DNA of 8,046 bases. Source: Calditrichota bacterium. Its GTDB lineage: Bacteria; Zhuqueibacterota; Zhuqueibacteria; Zhuqueibacterales; Geothermadaptataceae. Positions 6,735 to 8,046 of the stretch are shown here, piece by piece. The stretch is from contig QQUM01000737.1 in assembly GCA_008501545.1 (NCBI GenBank), positions 1-8,046 on the forward strand. The letters run 5' to 3'. The notes below the pieces were generated by a model. That model had not been told where the DNA came from. It worked only from the letters and a program-made list of their open reading frames with translations, and made no database searches. How positions within the stretch are numbered: the stretch's first letter is position 1; each line of letters begins with the position of its first letter. Position numbers and translations under genes: made by a program.

Positions 6735-7973
6735 TTAATTTTTTTTAAAAATTATATTAACAATAATCCTGTCTTGCATTTGCCTTCGAACTCGAACATG
6801 CACGCTGCGATGCGGTGCAATTGGAACCCTTTTTTTTCCGGATGCCATGCTTAATTCGATATTATCACCCGGCTGAAATGCATCGGATGCTTCCCCTTTA
6901 TCCCTGACAGAAAATGTCCCATCTGCCGCAATCCATGTTATTTGCCTTCGTTTCGATGTTCCTGGTTGAATTTTCGCAATGAGCAAACCTTGCGCTGGCA
7001 ACGCTCCTTCGACGCAATCCCCTTTTTCGAAAACACTATTTCGTTGGCGATTCTCAAGCAGGTAGTAGTTTGGTGTATCAGGGATCCTGATTTTATAGTA
7101 AACATGGCTCGTCAAGGCATCCGGAATGGAAATTGTTGTGTTGGTTGAAATCTCAATCGGTTCGATCCAGCCGAGTTTTTCCCGTTCATAACCACTCATT
7201 GCATAACAAAAGGCGTTGCCGTCATGAATGCCAAATTCACCGATGTACGCATAATGCCCACCACCGAAAAAATAATGGCTCATTTCATGTGTAACAATTG
7301 AGCGGCTGGTAGCTTTTGTATAGTTTCCCCGCTGCATTGTGCCAGATCCAGGAAAACGACCGAGAATTTTTTTATCATCCTTAATGATTGGCTTGCGAAA
7401 ACCCAAACCTGAGATCCCCTCATATTTTTCGCCAGGAGTGAATGTTTCATGCTTCCAGTGGCGATAGAGAAAGAGAATGAAATCCACATCACCATCGTTA
7501 TCGTTGTCGTAACGGCTGAAATCCACACCGTTTTGGTCGAGCCAATCTATAATTTGTGCAGATAAGTAGCCTCTGCCACGCTTGTTTTTTCCTTCATAAA
7601 ATGACTTCGGTCTGGGAGTCAGGTAGAGCTTCGGAAAGAGATCTCCGATGAAATGTAACTTGCCTTGCGACATGACTGAATAATAATCGCTCAGGCTGCC
7701 TTCCTTGTATCTATCCGATTTCTCGGGACTCAGCATGTTATCACCCAGCGCCCATTCCGGAATGGCATGTTTTGCTGCCGGCCAGCCATTCAGAGAATCC
7801 GAAGGGCATGGTGCATCCCAGTTGTCATCCTGAAATTGCACAAATACCGCCAACACGCGGAATGTCCCTTCTGTTGGAATGAAGGGTGGCCCATGGTTTT
7901 GTGCTACGAGTGTGCAGGTGAAAATAGTTGTTATAATAATGACTAAATGAAATAAATTAAAATATCGAATCAT
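6735..7973 (-). CDS. Secreted M6-family (immune inhibitor A-like) zinc metalloprotease
   Basis: A 412-residue exported peptidase. The ATG at 7973 is chosen because MIRYFNLFH plus LVIIITTIFTCTLVA gives a clean signal peptide, probable cleavage after Ala24, and the purine-rich AAAGAGAAAAGAGA lies directly upstream; a longer frame would begin only with TTG at 8030. Family signs in order: RVLAVFVQFQDD (39-50), SLSDYYSVMSQGKL (93-106), the Asp-rich calcium-type loop DFSRYDNDNDGDVD (151-164), zinc motif HEMSH (229-233) with Glu230 as catalytic base, Met-turn and following segment YAMSGYEREKLGWI (257-270), YYLLENRQ (303-310) and an ASDAFQPGDN segment (362-371) typical of M6 enzymes. After HEMSH the sequence reads YFFGGGHY, one residue off the usual HExxHxxGxx(D/H) spacing. 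It has no C-terminal sorting domain, PKD or binding module, so it is a minimal enzyme. It probably degrades extracellular or periplasmic protein; the substrate is unknown. The protease call is strong, activity is inference. Confidence 0.88.
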   Translation of the reverse strand: MIRYFNLFHLVIIITTIFTCTLVAQNHGPPFIPTEGTFRVLAVFVQFQDDNWDAPCPSDSLNGWPAAKHAIPEWALGDNMLSPEKSDRYKEGSLSDYYSVMSQGKLHFIGDLFPKLYLTPRPKSFYEGKNKRGRGYLSAQIIDWLDQNGVDFSRYDNDNDGDVDFILFLYRHWKHETFTPGEKYEGISGLGFRKPIIKDDKKILGRFPGSGTMQRGNYTKATSRSIVTHEMSHYFFGGGHYAYIGEFGIHDGNAFCYAMSGYEREKLGWIEPIEISTNTTISIPDALTSHVYYKIRIPDTPNYYLLENRQRNSVFEKGDCVEGALPAQGLLIAKIQPGTSKRRQITWIAADGTFSVRDKGEASDAFQPGDNIELSMASGKKRVPIAPHRSVHVRVRRQMQDRIIVNIIFKKN

Positions 7974-8046
7974 TCTCTTTTCTCTTTGAACTCCGGTAAT
8001 ATCCACTAGATGCAATAAAAAATGAGACAAATGAACTTGATATATA

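Noticed and set aside
6627..6854. 75-codon + strand open frame overlapping the protease 3' end
   Set aside because: No ribosome site, no recognisable product, and half of it is opposite the protease coding sequence.
7930..7990. Lipoprotein signal (lipobox) at the Cys in IFTC of the protease
   Set aside because: The residues before the Cys (Ile-Phe-Thr) do not fit a lipobox; cleavage after LVA is more likely.
7974..8030. TTG start at 8030 adding 19 residues to the protease
   Set aside because: It would bury the signal peptide behind a non-conserved stretch; the ATG at 7973 follows purine-rich sequence and begins a normal signal peptide.

Overview
The window looks like a stretch of chromosome from a free-living heterotrophic bacterium. 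It holds four genes in two converging pairs. Genus cannot be read from it. A eukaryote-type acetyl-CoA carboxylase (ACC) central domain, an M6 metalloprotease with a signal peptide ending LVAQ, and an orphan multi-PAS hybrid kinase would fit a lineage of the FCB superphylum (Calditrichota/KSB1-like) or a neighbouring group. That placement is a weak inference. I see no IS element, phage gene, CRISPR array, tRNA or rRNA.

Left, + strand (1-3110): the 3' part of a giant fused acyl-CoA carboxylase. The reading frame is open through the left edge, so the Met codon at 42 is internal. About 450 residues that align by eye with the eukaryotic ACC central region are followed by a complete carboxyltransferase (CT) domain. 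Biotin carboxylase and the biotin carrier, if fused, would lie upstream of the window. An A+T-rich hairpin with a T run (3228-3276) probably ends this transcript.

Middle, + strand (3364-3519): a 51-codon gene with a strong Shine-Dalgarno sequence. Its product resembles a minimal Cro/XRE-like helix-turn-helix. It is followed by a textbook hairpin flanked by A and T runs (3541-3573), which should terminate transcription arriving from both sides.

Right, - strand (7973 down to 3654): first a secreted M6-family (immune-inhibitor-A-like) zinc metalloprotease (7973-6735), then a 324-bp gap with no convincing gene, then a 918-residue soluble hybrid sensor histidine kinase (6410-3654). The kinase order is degenerate receiver, PAS x3, HisKA, HATPase, intact receiver. 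The two minus-strand genes are probably not one operon, because the gap between them is large.

The genes do not form an obvious pathway: fatty-acid precursor supply, a small DNA-binding candidate, a cytoplasmic signalling protein and an exported protease. I do not see a clear new multi-gene system. The most interesting items are the eukaryote-like ACC architecture, the orphan mini-HTH gene, the pseudo-receiver on the kinase, the shifted zinc motif of the protease, and a TATTGCA word that I found only in or beside the intergenic regions.
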